Shown here: in pieces, positions 1 to 11,488 of the stretch
Position numbering within the stretch: position 1 is the first letter of the stretch
Layout of the letters: every line of letters begins with the position of its first letter
DNA from: Basidiobolus meristosporus CBS 931.73
Taxonomy: Eukaryota > Basidiobolomycota > Basidiobolomycetes > Basidiobolales > Basidiobolaceae
Direction of reading: 5' to 3'
DNA: 64,000 nucleotides
NCBI GenBank assembly: GCA_002104905.1
Contig: MCFE01000231.1
Span: 57,424-121,423 of the forward strand
Translations under genes and position numbers: made by a program
The notes under the pieces: generated by a model
Seen by the model: the letters and a program-made list of their open reading frames with translations, nothing else
Databases searched by the model: none
What the model was told of the DNA's origin: nothing

Positions 1-3000
1 AATTTGAGCCCCACTCCACCTTTCTTGCGCGAAACGTATTTTATGGGCCGTCTTCGTCAGGAAATCTAGAGGTAAGTAGCTCTTATTGACGGTACAGTTA
101 AGCCCGTGTCTAATCCTCTCCTATCAAGATAAGATGCCTTAGCTCTCACGACATCAGTATTGCGTCTCGTCTTGCTAACTCGAAAAGCACTGTGTATGCC
201 ATCAGAAGCTTCAACGCTGGGAATGAATACACCATGCTTGGTTAGAAAGAGTATTTTACAATACACCAGAGACTTCATTGGGTTATTAACTTCGTACCGT
301 ATTTTGTGTAGATAACCTTTCAAACAATCTCACTGTGACACCTTTAATATCCTCTATACTCAACTACAAAGTGGAAGCCTCTCAAGAGATGAATACTCCA
401 ATCGAAGACTCGCTAGAAGAGCCATTTGACACCCTTAAATATTCGATGACGCATATAGATGAACGATATCGTGTACAAGTGGAGGAATTATTAGAAACTG
501 TTATAGCCGAGTACTCGCTAAACGAAGACCAGTCAACGTATTGCATTCTTCTTCCATTACACTTTTCTAGTAATAATTTATTTTTTGTACTTAGCGTTCT
601 TAGAAAGATTTCGAAGGATATGATAGAATCGCCCGAAAATGATAAAAAATCACCATTGCTTTTGGTTCATGGTAGGTTCTAACAGATTTATGTATTCTTC
701 TCCATAATAATTCTCATTTATAATTACAGGTGCATATGGGGCTGGAAAGAGGTATGTTGTTGACCATTCAAAGGAGCTCTTTGTTCTAACAATTGGTTCA
801 GTTACCTTATTGGCGTGCTTATAGTGTTTCTAGAGCGTCTAATGAAACTTACAGAGTTGAATACCAAATGTCCATTTAAGATCTTGGTTGCATCGATGAC
901 AGTACGATAAATGCCAGGCATCATGAAAAACCTTGAATCTGATTTTTTGATTTCGATTTCAGAATATTGCCGTAGATAATATCCTTCTTGGATTGCTGAA
1001 ACTGGGCTTCTCTGACTTTGTTCGTGTGGGAAGGTAATACTGAATATATGTGTATTTCTATCAAGCAGCTTAGAATTCACTAACAAGTATATTAGTATAA
1101 AGAAAATAGCCAAGCCAATTCTGCCATATACGGCACAGGTGAAGAATGATCCCAGTGAAGGTACACATACATATTGCTGGCAGATTTATAACAGTATGTA
1201 TGTTCTCACAAATCTACCAGATATCAAGGAACTACAGACGTTGCTAAACGAAGAGACTCTTACCGAAACGGAATATAAGAGCGTAAATGATACAATAAAA
1301 AGATTTACGAAAAACGAAAACAAGGGGCTACTAAAGCGATCAATGGTTGTTGGTAAGTATCACAATAGCAAACTTTAGAAGCAAGCCTAGTATATTTCAT
1401 ATAGCACACGTAAACTAATGCGCTTTGAACCAAGGTACCACTTGCTTGGCATCGACATTTGATATATTTGAAAACATACCCTTTCCAATAATCATACTTG
1501 ATGAATCAAGTCAAGTTACCGAACCGATGGCGCTAGTCCCAGTTTGCCGTTTTGCCTGCGAAAAGTTGATTCTTGTTGGTGATCCACTCCAGGTACACTC
1601 TATTATACATAATAATTACTTGTTCCCGGTACTAAGTTGATTTTAGCTACCCCCAACTCTCTCCACCAATTCTTCTAAAAGCTCTGCTGAATGTGGACTA
1701 GATAGACCTTTATTTGACCGGCTGATTCAGGTACCAAATGGTGTGGAGCGCCTATTAGTGAGCATGACTAATCTGTAATTTCATCAACTAGATGGGCGCA
1801 GAGGTTTGCTTCGCATTTCTCCAAATATTACTGATTATTTATTTATAGTGACATCGTTTTAGCCTGTATTATTAAAAACACAGTACAGAGTTCGTTTGCA
1901 AATTATACTTATCTCCTTAGGTGTACTTCGATCTAATATCAACCTTTTAGTGCCATCCTGCTATCTCTGCTCTCAGTAACCGGTTATTTTATCAGAGCAA
2001 GCTTATTGATGGTGTCTGCGAGTCGGAACGTCAGGCTCTGGTGCCCGATCTTCCACCTTTGTTGTTTATTAACGTCAATGGCAATGTCGGCCCTATTGTT
2101 TCGACTATCAGTTTTCTACAGAAGATTAATCAAGATTAACTCTGCAGGAACAACAACACTCGCGATCGAAATCATATTTCAACAGCAATGAAGTTGGAGT
2201 TGTTGCCCTTGCTGCCAAAGGATTTCTCGAGATTGGTATTCAGCCGCAAAATATTGGTATTATTACACTATGTACTGTATGATGTTGCTTATGTTATTCA
2301 GCACCACTTAATATTAATCTCGATATTTGGACGGTAGATAAACATCAAGCGGATCAGGTTGAGATGAAATTGAAAGACAGTCAAAAGATGAACAAGTTCG
2401 ATTCAGTACAGGCAAGTTATGATTCCGTAGCTAGCGCATAACGTGTTTTGACTTCAGTGCATATTCACACTTAACTCCTTCAGGTGAGTACTGTCGATGC
2501 TTTCCAGGTACATAATATTATAATATATTCATCTTTGCTTGAAAGTACAATTTTACTCATAATGCATTCGTAAGGGAGCGGAAAAAGAAATCATCATTGT
2601 GTCCTGTGTTCGAACGCGCCAGATTGGGTTCATTGATAACCGGCAGAGAGTAAATGTTGCACTTTCACGAGCAAAAAGGTTTAGATATATCAAAGCATCG
2701 TCTAGTATTTGGATGTCTAACCTGTTATATAGGCATCTGATCATTGTTGGATGTGCCAAACTCTTGGAGAGCAATCCACTCTGGAAAACTGTTGTGGCAG
2801 AATGCCGAGGTAGTGCGATTTCAACCAATAGCATTCTATACTACATTATGCTTACTCTTTGTTAAAATGTAGCGAACCCTAACGGATTTATTCACGCCAC
2901 TCAAGTCCCTTCACTATTGAAAAGCTTCGGATGTTCTGGGGAATTCTCTACGCCACTAGCTGCGAGCATGAATCAATTTGAAGAGTCAACCAATCGTGCA

Positions 3001-3534
3001 AAGATAGTAAAAAAGCCACTTCAGCTATACCCGTCTCCTTTAGCGGATTCGAGTTCAGATACTAATAACAACGTCGACAATGCCGATTTGAACAAAGTAA
3101 TGGATCATACAAGTGCTGTTCATGAAGCGAAGAGTCTACTTTCGAGACAAAATCATGAATCTACTTCGGTAAATGCTGTTGGTCAGCTGGACGAAAGTGA
3201 AGCACCATGGCATACAACCCCGAAGTATAGTTTGTTTGCAGGGCCTGGCCTATCTTCTGAAGTGGTTCAGCCACCAAATCCTAGTGAACTTGAAGAGCCA
3301 TCCCTCTTTAATAACGATAGAAGCAACGACAGCACACGAGAACTAACAAGGAAAACCCCTGAAGATGCTTTTAGTGAAAGTCCTTTCTCCGTCGTTAACT
3401 ATAATTCAGACACGGATTTGGTGGCTCGTGCAGAGGATATTTCTAGCAGTGTAGAGTTGGGTAGTCTGAATCAGCCGAAAAACCCATTGTTTACTTTACT
3501 CCGAAACTTAAACCAGCGCGGAAAACCTGAATAA
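1..3534 (+). CDS. ZGRF1: ZGRF1-like superfamily 1 DNA helicase, 5' part outside window
   Basis: This is the helicase half of a ZGRF1-type SF1 (UPF1/DNA2-like) helicase, a nuclear protein that unwinds recombination intermediates in the animal homologues. The first bases (3-71) already encode the family block FYGPSS just before the helicase core. The Walker A loop GAYGAGKS is split over two introns near 671-805. It is followed by ASMTNIAVDNILLGLL (about 890-1010), the Walker B block IILDESSQ (1492-1515), LVGDPLQLPP (split by an intron), and the C-terminal motifs STVDAFQGAEKE and NVALSRAKRHLIIVG (about 2490-2755). About ten short introns interrupt it. After the helicase comes a Ser/Asn-rich tail of some 205 residues (2917-3534) that looks disordered and stays in frame through the intron ending near 2873. 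Start codon and OB/GRF parts lie left of the window. Family assignment is firm; some exon borders between 1740 and 2500 are not resolved. Confidence 0.88.
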
Positions 3535-3701
3535 ATAAATTGATAGAATCTTGACTTTTGATCAATTTATGCAAAAGAAAATTTTTTGATTGTCCCGTTG
3601 GAGTAAGCTTTGCAAATTTGCTTTTTTCAGCTAAACTTATACGATATTTGATATTGGACTTGTGTGAGCAGGTTTGATACGGTTGGTTCGAACAAGACAC
3701 T

Positions 3702-4524
3702 ATGAGTACCTTACTGAAGAGAGTTATACCTAGTTTGCCCAAGAGTGAGGAATTTAGAATCTAAGCTTTGTTATGTAGAATCTTGGCTAAACGATTTTTT
3801 TGTTTGAAGACCCTTTCCCACAGAGTGTTCAAGCATGGGTGCACGAATTTCGAAACAAGAAACCCCTTCGCATTCTCGATCTTCATAAGAGTGTCTTCGG
3901 CTCTCCTCTCCGTGTTGACATTCTGCATCGTGTTGTTGTGTGGCAAAGAGATGCCCTAAGACAGGGTACCCACTCCACCAAGGGAATTAGTGACGTACGT
4001 GGTTCCACCAGAAAAGCCTTTTCGCAAAAAGGAAGAGGTGCTGCCCGTGTGGGCACTATAAGAGCTCCTCAGTTCCGTGGTGGTATGTATCCAGTTTACA
4101 TTGTGGAAAACTCTTCTATAATGCCATTTTTAATCGTTGAATCCCTTCGAAAGGTGCCACTGTACACGGACCCAAGCCTCGTAGCCATGAAACCGCACTT
4201 CAAAAGAAAGTGGTGGATATGGGGCTTCGTGTAGCGTTATCTACAAAGTACGCCCAAAACCAATTGGTAATCGTCAACAGCGTGGAGCTTACTTCCCATA
4301 AGACCCGTGAGCTTGCCCATATACTTAAATCCAATCAATGGACATCCGCATTGATTGCCATCAAGAAGGAAAACGACAACCTTCGCATTGCTGCCAACAA
4401 CATTCCCGGGATCAAGGTTGTTAATGTCGAAGATCTTGATGTTTATAATGTTCTTCTTCATAAGAATCTCATTCTAGACACCGGCTCCGCCAACTATTTG
4501 CAAACCAAATTGATGGTCCAGTGA
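3702..4524 (+). CDS. YML6: Mitochondrial large-subunit ribosomal protein uL4m
   Basis: A bacterial-type L4 protein of the mitochondrial large ribosomal subunit, nuclear-encoded and about 228 residues. The signature stretch KGRGAARVGTIRAPQFRGG is followed by ATVHGPKPRSH and KKVVDMGLRVALSTKYA, the conserved loop and C-terminal globular half of L4. The cytosolic L4 lacks this pattern. Three exons read cleanly: 3702-3744, 3810-4082 and 4154-4524. Introns are 3745-3809 and 4083-4153, both GT-AG, and the frame closes exactly on 687 nt. The ATG at 3702 gives a short basic leader (MSTLLKRVIPSLPK), compatible with mitochondrial import. The gene starts about 170 bp after the stop of the helicase gene, on the same strand. 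Confidence 0.9.
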
Positions 4525-5758
4525 TCGTTTATCTTCGCAACCTAACGTTTAAGCATGATCCACCATGGACAGAACCTAGAATAGGAGATTATATGCATTC
4601 ATCTATTTGTCAATATCATCCATTAATAAAAGCGTCAACCTTATCTGCCTTTGTGATCTTTAACAGATGTGGGCATCATCCATCACATGGATCCAAGCAA
4701 CACTTCGGGCAGATAGAATGCATCGAGACATCCATTATTTCGAGTGGATCTCAATCCTGCTATGGACAGCACGAATTAGAGTCCAAACGATACACTCTCA
4801 AGAGGGTTTCATTCTTCATGTATGGGGAATTCGCTCTTAGTGATAATGAAACTCCAATGTAGTGCACGGTTCCTTCTGTTCGCTCGTGGCTGATGATGCC
4901 TCTAGAAAACAGCGCTCCCCTACTGCTGCACCTACAAGCTAACACTAACAAGCGATGGCCAAAGCTCCTCGTGTCGCCCCAAGGCTAACCGTTAGGATGT
5001 TTCGCATGAATATCATGTGATCTTCCATTGATTGTGGGTGTTTGAGATTGACTACCACTATTGTGATAATCGGGAGGCACGCCAAGCATACTAAGTGGCA
5101 ATAGGCTTCCTCAGACGTGTCTAACCTGATTTGGCATCGAGGAAAAAGGATTGTGGTGGATCCGGTCTTCAGATCAGTGCGGATGTCATAAGGTATTCAG
5201 TCGTGATTCGAGATATGCTTCCAGTAACAACTATCCTCATCAAAAGCAGGCGCATGACGGTTGGATTCATGCACAATAGATTACAAGCATCACTTGTAGT
5301 AATGTTACTCGACCAAATGCGGTGTGAATTCGACATCATCTCCAAAACATACATCTGTCCAACACATTGTCACCCAAGGTAGTTGGCTCGGCTGCTAGAT
5401 CCCCGTGTTGAAACGATTTTGAGGCGGTCGTGAGGCAATATCGCATTTCGATAGGTGGAGCTCGCTTTTTCAGTGATAGCAATGCTTACACATGGGAATC
5501 AATTAAATGCTCCTATAATTAAGACTGCTGGCTGACTGTGTGACTGTTAAACAAAGCGACGATATGAGATCGGCTGACGCACGCATTATTTTGGCTATAT
5601 CTCTATTCCCTTTCAACATTCTCTTCTCCACGTCCTCTGTTCTTCTCGTCAGAATAGACCATAGAAAGTCTTTTTGGAGAAGAGGATTTGTTGAAGTTGC
5701 ATAGAGTTCACTCTAGTTGTTCACCTTTGGGCGAGATTCAACACTACGTCTAGATATC
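4525..5758. other. Intergenic, no gene recognised
   Basis: About 1.2 kb between uL4m and the SPX fusion gene. Short ORFs of 60-113 codons exist on both strands, but none has a recognisable motif, splice pattern or start context. The last 150 bp are pyrimidine-rich (CTTTCAACATTCTCTTCTCC around 5612) and probably hold the promoter of the SPX gene. Confidence 0.5.
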
Positions 5759-7927
5759 ATGAAGTTCGCTAAGCAACTCGCTCTACGCTCTATTCCCACA
5801 TGGGCCATATATTACATCGACTACAAGCAGTTGAAGAAGTTCATCAAAGATTCCGAACTCATATATGAAGGTACGTTTTGTTTCAATAGGGCGTGTCCTG
5901 CCACTGCCATTTGCTCATTTGTGGCTACGTTGCCTTACCCCCAATAGAAAACAAAGAAACTGCTCAGCTAGACAAGATCACGCAGGAATTCAGAACGCTT
6001 ATTCATACGGAGCTTGACAAGGTGGATGAAAGATACTCGAGTAAAGAGCAAGAGTCAACAGAGAAGCTCAGGCTTTTGAAAACCAAGGTACCCACAGCTT
6101 AGTTGAGCCTTTTGTCTATTGGCTGAACAAACTTTGGCATCCTAGTGGCGGCCAGATTTCTCTCCCGAAAGTCAGAACCAATGGTCGGTGGTGTACCACT
6201 CTCTTATGTTCCGTTCAAATATTCATATGTAACGTTGCCATAAGGTTGAAGGATTTTACAAAGTTGTTACAGTCGCTTGAATATCTCTCAGGTAGATTGC
6301 TGCCCTTGTTTCAGCTCGGAGGATTTCGAGACCATTAATCGCTCGCACATATAGAGTTTACACAGACGAATATCGTTGGGTTTCAGAAAATCCTCAAGAA
6401 ATTCGACAAGCACTTTGGTGTCACTTGGGGAAGGGATTTTTGGCCAGAGATCACCACCAGGAAATTCGCAAACTCTGAGAAAGAGGAAAACCTACTTCAC
6501 GAAGCAAGACAAGTACGTGAAGCAAGATCATACCTATGTTCAGAAACATATGTTAATGATATTTTAGGTTTGGCGTAAGAGGGTTCCTGTTGCTCCACTG
6601 GAGCCGAAGAGAAGCCTTGATGTGGTCAACTCGGTAATCCCCGATGTATCGGCGTTAGATCTCCAATCACTTCCCACTGGACAAGTGCACCGCTTCTGGG
6701 TTGCCCTTTCAGAAGACGGGCTGAACCTCCCCATTAAAGTGCCAGTCATTATCGCAAAGGTATGTCTTTGATCTCCTGAGCCTGCTCCTGCTGGTAAGCT
6801 AATGACTATCACCCAGGGAGTCAAGCCTGGCCCAACCTTGGGAATTACGGCAGCCTTACATGGAAATGAGCTGAACGGGATTCCTTTGATTCATCGCCTA
6901 TTTCGCGAAGTCACGTGCGACGCCTTACATGGTATTATTGTGGCAGTGCCCGTTGCGAATGCGCCCGGTTATCTCAGAAGCCAGAGGACATTCAGCGATG
7001 GAACTGATCTCAATCGGCTGATGCCAGGGTATTGTTTCACACACTAGCCGGCCTGGCAGAAGCTACATCAGCTAATCCCCCGTTGCTAGGAAAAAAAATG
7101 GCTCCACCTCTCAAGTGTATGCATACAATCTAATGGAACGAATCGTCTCGCACTTTGATTACTTGCTAGATCTGCACACGGCTAGCAAAGGGCGAGTCAA
7201 TTCACTGTATGTCCGTGCAAACATGACTGACATTAAGACCCAGCGCATGGCAACCCTCCAAAACCCTCAGGTATGGTTCGTGCCCGTGAGCCAAGCAGCT
7301 CTTCGCCTAACCTGCATGGCTATGACAGATCATTGTTCATAACACCAGTCCAGATGGGTCTCTCCGTGGTGCAGCGATGGAGCGAGGCATTCCAGCCATC
7401 ACCGGTTTGTTAAGCATGGTTGACCCCTCGAGCCTCACCCACCTCTGATGGCAATGTTGAATTTCTAGTCGAGATCGGAGACCCCTCTCGCTTCCAGAAG
7501 CGATTCGTGAAAAATGCGCTCTTGGGCGTCACAAACATCATGTCGCATCTCCAAATGATCGAGGATGAGCCCGATCACCCGGAGTACGATCCAGTAGTAT
7601 GCTCCAAAAGTGTAAGTGCATTCATGTTGAATATCGGCAAGTTAATGAGCAGCTCTGTGACCATCTGGATGGTAGTATTGGATCTTTGCACCCTCGGGAG
7701 GTATTCTGTCCGTTTTGCCCGACGTGAACACTTGGGTGAAGAAGAACGAGCCTATTGCATATCTTCATAACATATTTGGGGATTTGGAGGCTACGTACTA
7801 CGCTCCCGAGGATGGAATTGTCATTGGCAAAAATGTAGATCCCGTTTGTCAATCAGGTAATCGGATTTTGCATCTGGGTGTGGTGGACAGCACCTTCCCT
7901 GAATACGTCAATGATGGGCATTTGTAG
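5759..7927 (+). CDS. SPX domain fused to aspartoacylase/AstE-type zinc hydrolase
   Basis: Eleven exons encode about 515 residues. The N-terminus is a canonical SPX domain, which binds inositol pyrophosphates and reports cellular phosphate. It opens MKFAKQLALRSIPTWAIYYIDYKQLKKFI-like (5759-5870) and ends GFQKILKKFDKHFG (about 6378-6420). Across a phase-0 GT-AG intron (6513-6567) the same frame runs into an AstE/AspA (succinylglutamate desuccinylase/aspartoacylase) domain. This has the zinc site HGNE (6859-6870), the substrate/zinc block TDLNRLMPG, LLDLHTAS (zinc His), the catalytic Glu in TVEIG (joined over the intron 7405-7468), and a C-terminal beta-barrel with APEDGIVIGKNVDP. Other introns are 5871-5947, 6760-6816, 7029-7089, 7271-7328 and 7612-7675. 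The exon about 6147-6182 is inferred. There is no stop or start codon between the domains. Likely a phosphate-regulated amidohydrolase acting on an N-acyl amino acid; the substrate is unknown. Confidence 0.87.
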
Positions 7928-8352
7928 GGCCTGCTATCTGCTGCCAACTAATTGGTGCCTGGCTCTTGCACTCCCTTGCCACTCTCGTTCATCATATTTG
8001 TTGGTGTACGACTTGCAGTGGCCGCCCTGCGAGATCTAGCATTCCACTATCAAATAAATGGATTTCACTACACTCCGCAGCATAATCATTGTGGGAAATC
8101 GACCACCATCACGTGATACGAGAATGGATAGACAACCATGGAGATGATCAAGTTGAGGACCGCTTGAAAAAAAGATCGGTAAATCCTCTATCTGCAGGAT
8201 CTCGGGGTAATCCGAAAATATCCACCATGTAGGGAAAAAAAAGAAAAAAAGAAAAAAATTTGGGAAAAGAAAATGGCATTGAATCAATGTATATTATCTG
8301 GTGGTCGAGTCCAAGAGTCTTACTTGTTCAGTAGCCCCATATTGATACTGCA
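7928..8352. other. Intergenic with purine tract
   Basis: 425 bp between the SPX fusion and PA2G4 genes. A strong A/G tract (about 8228-8276) sits about 80 bp upstream of the PA2G4 ATG and may be a promoter element. No gene is visible. Confidence 0.5.
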
Positions 8353-9730
8353 ATGGAAGTCGTACTTCAAAATACTTTGGATAACGTTGAGCTCAACAAA
8401 TACCAAACTGCTGCTGCTATCTGTGACGGTATTGCATAGAAGAACAATATGTCCGTGAATTTCCGCACTAACTAGACGCATTTCTGTCCGATATAGAGGT
8501 CTTGAAGCAGGTTGCTGGTAAGGTTGTCGCCGGTGCTTTGGTCGCTGACCTGTGCCAATTTGGTGATGAGTTGATTCTCTCCTATGTATGTAACGCGTCT
8601 ATTATTCTTTTGCGTGGACCCAAAGTACTAATGCTCCGTCATCTCTTAGACCAACAGTGTCTACAACAAGCAGCGCGTAGAGAAAGGCATTGCCGTCCCT
8701 ACCACCATTGGTGTCAACAACATTGTACAGAATTTCTCCCCCCTTCCTGCTGAGCCCCATACCATCAACGTTGGTGACTTGGTCAAAATGTAACCATGCA
8801 AATATGCTCTGATTTTCCATATCATTTCATACTTATCACGATCTGATCCTAGCGAGTTGGGTGTCCACATCGACGGCTATGTCGCTTCCTCTGCTCATAC
8901 CACCATCGTCAACCCTAACCCCCAGGCCCCAGTTACTGGTAATTTCTCTACGACATAATTGCCTCCTAAATAGATGACTTACACCTTTATTTACAGGCCG
9001 CGCTTCGGATGCTATCTGTGCTGCTTACTTTGGTTTGGAGGCTGCTATGAGAACCTTGAAGGTTGGCAACAAGAACACTGATGTCATGAAGGTTATTTCC
9101 GATGCTGCTGCTGTCTTTGGCTGTAGCCCAGTCGAAGGAACTGTCTCCAGCCAAGTGAAGCGCTTCTTGTTGAACGGAAACAAAACCATCTTAAACTACT
9201 CTGAGGAGCACAACGTTGAGGAATATGTCTTTGAAGAAAACGAGGTTTACACTTTGAATATCTTCATGAGCACTGGCGAGGGCAAAGTGAACGAGTTGGA
9301 GCACAAGCCTACCATTTACCAGCGTGATGTCAACCAAAGCTACAGCCTCAAGTTGAAGGCTGCCCGTGCTCTTTTCAACCATATCAACGAAACCTTCTCT
9401 GTCTTCCCCTTCCCCATCCGTATGGTTGAGGATGCTCGTCTCCGTCTTGGTCTTCAAGAGTGCGTCAACCACCAGTTGTTGACCCCCTACCCCATTTATA
9501 CTGAGAAGAGAGGAGAGTATGTTGCACAATTCAAACTCACCGTTGTGCTAACTCCCAAGGGCCCTCAACGTCTTACCTCACTTCCTGCTCTCCCATACAT
9601 CCACTCTGACTATACTGTGCCCGAGAACTCAGAGCTGAAGCAGATTTTGGCAGCACCCGTTAAATCATACAACCTCCCACCTCTCCCCACCCCCAAGACC
9701 AACGATTCCTCTGCTATGGATATGTCTTAA
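8353..9730 (+). CDS. PA2G4: PA2G4/EBP1 homologue, MetAP-fold RNA-binding protein
   Basis: A non-catalytic member of the type 2 methionine-aminopeptidase fold (PA2G4/EBP1, curved-DNA-binding protein 42 kDa family). It binds ribosomes and structured RNA in the nucleolus and cytoplasm and affects growth and ribosome assembly. Five exons join in frame to 374 residues, close to the family's about 390: 8353-8428, 8497-8585, 8650-8789, 8853-8938 and 8997-9730. Landmarks are NKYQTAAAICDEVL, KGIAVPTTIGVNN, GVHIDGYVASSAHTTIV and the C-terminal block from NEVYTLNIFMSTGEGK to the proline-rich end LPPLPTPK. The lysine-rich C-terminal tail of the animal protein is missing. The ATG at 8353 is the first that keeps the frame, and the N-terminal extension before the family homology is short. 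Confidence 0.93.
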
Positions 9731-10071
9731 TCTCGCCACTCTACATGAACCATACACACTTTATCCTCCGTTGTTTTAGGTGGTTTTTTTTGGTATATAC
9801 AGTTTCTACTGATTCTCAAGTTGTTCATGCTCCCAAAACTTGTTGATACATATAGTTATAATATTAAAGTAACAAATACTTCAGGAATCGCTAACCATAA
9901 CGACTCTGTCGAGTATGTATCTAAATGGAAATCCATGACTGAGCCAATGGTCGTCAAACCAGCTGATTGGTTTGTGCTTTGGGGTAATGATTTGGGCTTA
10001 AAAACTTTGTTACCGCTTTGTAGCGTTGGTTTATTGTCTGCCAAGCTTTTCGCCCTTGAGCCTTTATTAGT
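9731..10071. other. Intergenic, no gene recognised
   Basis: 341 bp. An open frame at 9821-10075 overlaps the start of the next gene but shows no recognisable domain. It is taken as chance. Confidence 0.5.
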
Positions 10072-10515
10072 ATGACCTTTATGTCCTATATAACAGCATT
10101 TCTGCAGCCCCAGCCAATTCTCTCTACCATTTTTACTGGTCTTGGTGGCTGGTGTGTTTTGTTTCCGCGACAGATCCTTAGACTGAGCTTCCTGTACACA
10201 CCACCGGAAGTGGAGAAAGTGGTCGAAAAGAAGGAAGTCACCAGTACCGACAAGTGGGATAAATTCCACGTCTTGCTGACCCAATGCTTTGGCGCACAAG
10301 CGCTCTTGTGCGGCATTCTTTTGGGAAATGCCGTGTTGACTCCCAGAACCTACAAAGTATTCGGTGCTGCGATTGTTCCTTTCCTGTACTTTGACTATTA
10401 TTATTTCTTCAAGAAGCCCTTGTTCACACGATTCATTGGCCTGGACCTTTTGGGAAACATATTCATGATCATAGCATGCTATATTGGGGCCAAGAAGGCC
10501 CTACCCAAGCCTTAG
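10072..10515 (+). CDS. Small four-helix membrane protein, unknown function
   Basis: Intronless ORF of 147 residues that I do not recognise. Four hydrophobic segments are visible: about residues 15-32 (ILSTIFTGLGGWCVLF), 68-88 (QALLCGILLGNAVL), 96-114 (VFGAAIVPFLYFDYYYFF) and 121-142 (FIGLDLLGNIFMIIACYIGA). A charged loop EVEKVVEKKEV lies between the first two. The second ATG at 10081 would remove only MTF and is an alternative start. The C-terminus KKALPKP is lysine-containing, which could be an ER-type signal, but it is not a strict KKXX. The stop lies about 215 bp from the convergent RPS23 gene. Confidence 0.7.
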   Translation: MTFMSYITAFLQPQPILSTIFTGLGGWCVLFPRQILRLSFLYTPPEVEKVVEKKEVTSTDKWDKFHVLLTQCFGAQALLCGILLGNAVLTPRTYKVFGAAIVPFLYFDYYYFFKKPLFTRFIGLDLLGNIFMIIACYIGAKKALPKP

Positions 10516-10731
10516 CTCTTTGGACCCCTCCGGCAAATGTTGTCCCTACTATTGAATAAAATACGATATGATTGACATCTCGCTCCGAGCACGGCCAACG
10601 CCCCTGCACAGAAATTAAACGCCTATATGGCTTGGCATTTTAGTTTACTGGTTAAGTACAGTAGGCTCAAGGGGGCAATTATTTGAACACGTATCATATA
10701 TAAAAATCTACACGGGTAAGAACGGTGGAGT

Positions 10732-11169
10732 CTAAGATCTGGGCTTCTCCTTCTTTTCCTTATACAAAGCAAGAAGCGAGACACCAGAAACCTTAACGAC
10801 CTTGAAGCGAACACCAGGGATATCACCAACAGCGCGTCCCTTACGGCCGAAGCCGGAGATAAGGACCTCATCGTTCTCCTCAACAAAGTTCAAACAGCCA
10901 TCGTTGGGAACAAAGGCGGTGATCTTCTTGCCGTTCTTGATGAGCTGAACACGGACACACTTACGAATGGCAGAGTTAGGCTGCTTGGCCTCAACACCGA
11001 TCTTTTCCAGAACAATGCCCTTAGCGTGAGAAGAACCGCCAAAGGGAGAAGACTTGAACGCAGTGCCAAGAGCTCTCTTCTTGTACTGCTTGTCAGCCCA
11101 GCGTTCTTCGCGACGGTGGTTGCGAAGCTTACGGGCAGCTTGGAGACCTCTAGGCTTTCCTTTGCCCAT
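10732..11169 (-). CDS. RPS23: 40S ribosomal protein S23 (uS12)
   Basis: Complete intronless gene of 145 residues, the usual length. The sequence follows eukaryotic uS12 throughout: MGKGKPRGL start, [40 protein letters not shown], the decoding-centre loop with its conserved Pro ([10 protein letters not shown]), and the C-terminus [15 protein letters not shown]. It is part of the decoding site of the small subunit in the cytosol. It is transcribed divergently from the mitochondrial methionyl-tRNA synthetase gene, sharing a 319 bp spacer. Confidence 0.97.
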   Translation of the reverse strand: MGKGKPRGLQAARKLRNHRREERWADKQYKKRALGTAFKSSPFGGSSHAKGIVLEKIGVEAKQPNSAIRKCVRVQLIKNGKKITAFVPNDGCLNFVEENDEVLISGFGRKGRAVGDIPGVRFKVVKVSGVSLLALYKEKKEKPRS

Positions 11170-11488
11170 TTTACTTCCAGAAAATCTAGTAAGGTGGAAG
11201 GTCCATCACAGTCCGATCGTTGCTGAATATATAGAGGTTTTCGTACTCAGGTCCTGGAAAATTTGAGCACATCGATCCAGGCGGAACTAGATTTTGATGT
11301 GGTGATGTGATCGAGAATTGACAATTTGCAAACTTTATATACTCTCATCTGATGATACCCTTGAAGGGCCAAATTTTGATTGTCAAATGCGCTGATGGGA
11401 TGTGGGGAGGTGCTTTAAAAACTTTGGATAGCTCCCCCTCTCACGAGTATCGCAACAAAACCTCTCTCGGCCAGCAAGCACACCCAGT
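11170..11488. promoter_or_regulatory. Shared divergent promoter region, RPS23 / MSM1
   Basis: A 319 bp spacer separates the start codons of RPS23 (-) and the mitochondrial methionyl-tRNA synthetase (+), so both promoters must lie here or in the 5' ends. A TATA-like stretch (actttatata, about 11331-11340) lies about 150 bp upstream of the synthetase ATG. I could not identify a confident ribosomal-protein box. Confidence 0.45.

Noticed and set aside
9821-10075. 84-codon plus-strand ORF before the four-helix gene
   Set aside because: No family motif, overlaps the next start, and lies in the 3' flank of PA2G4.
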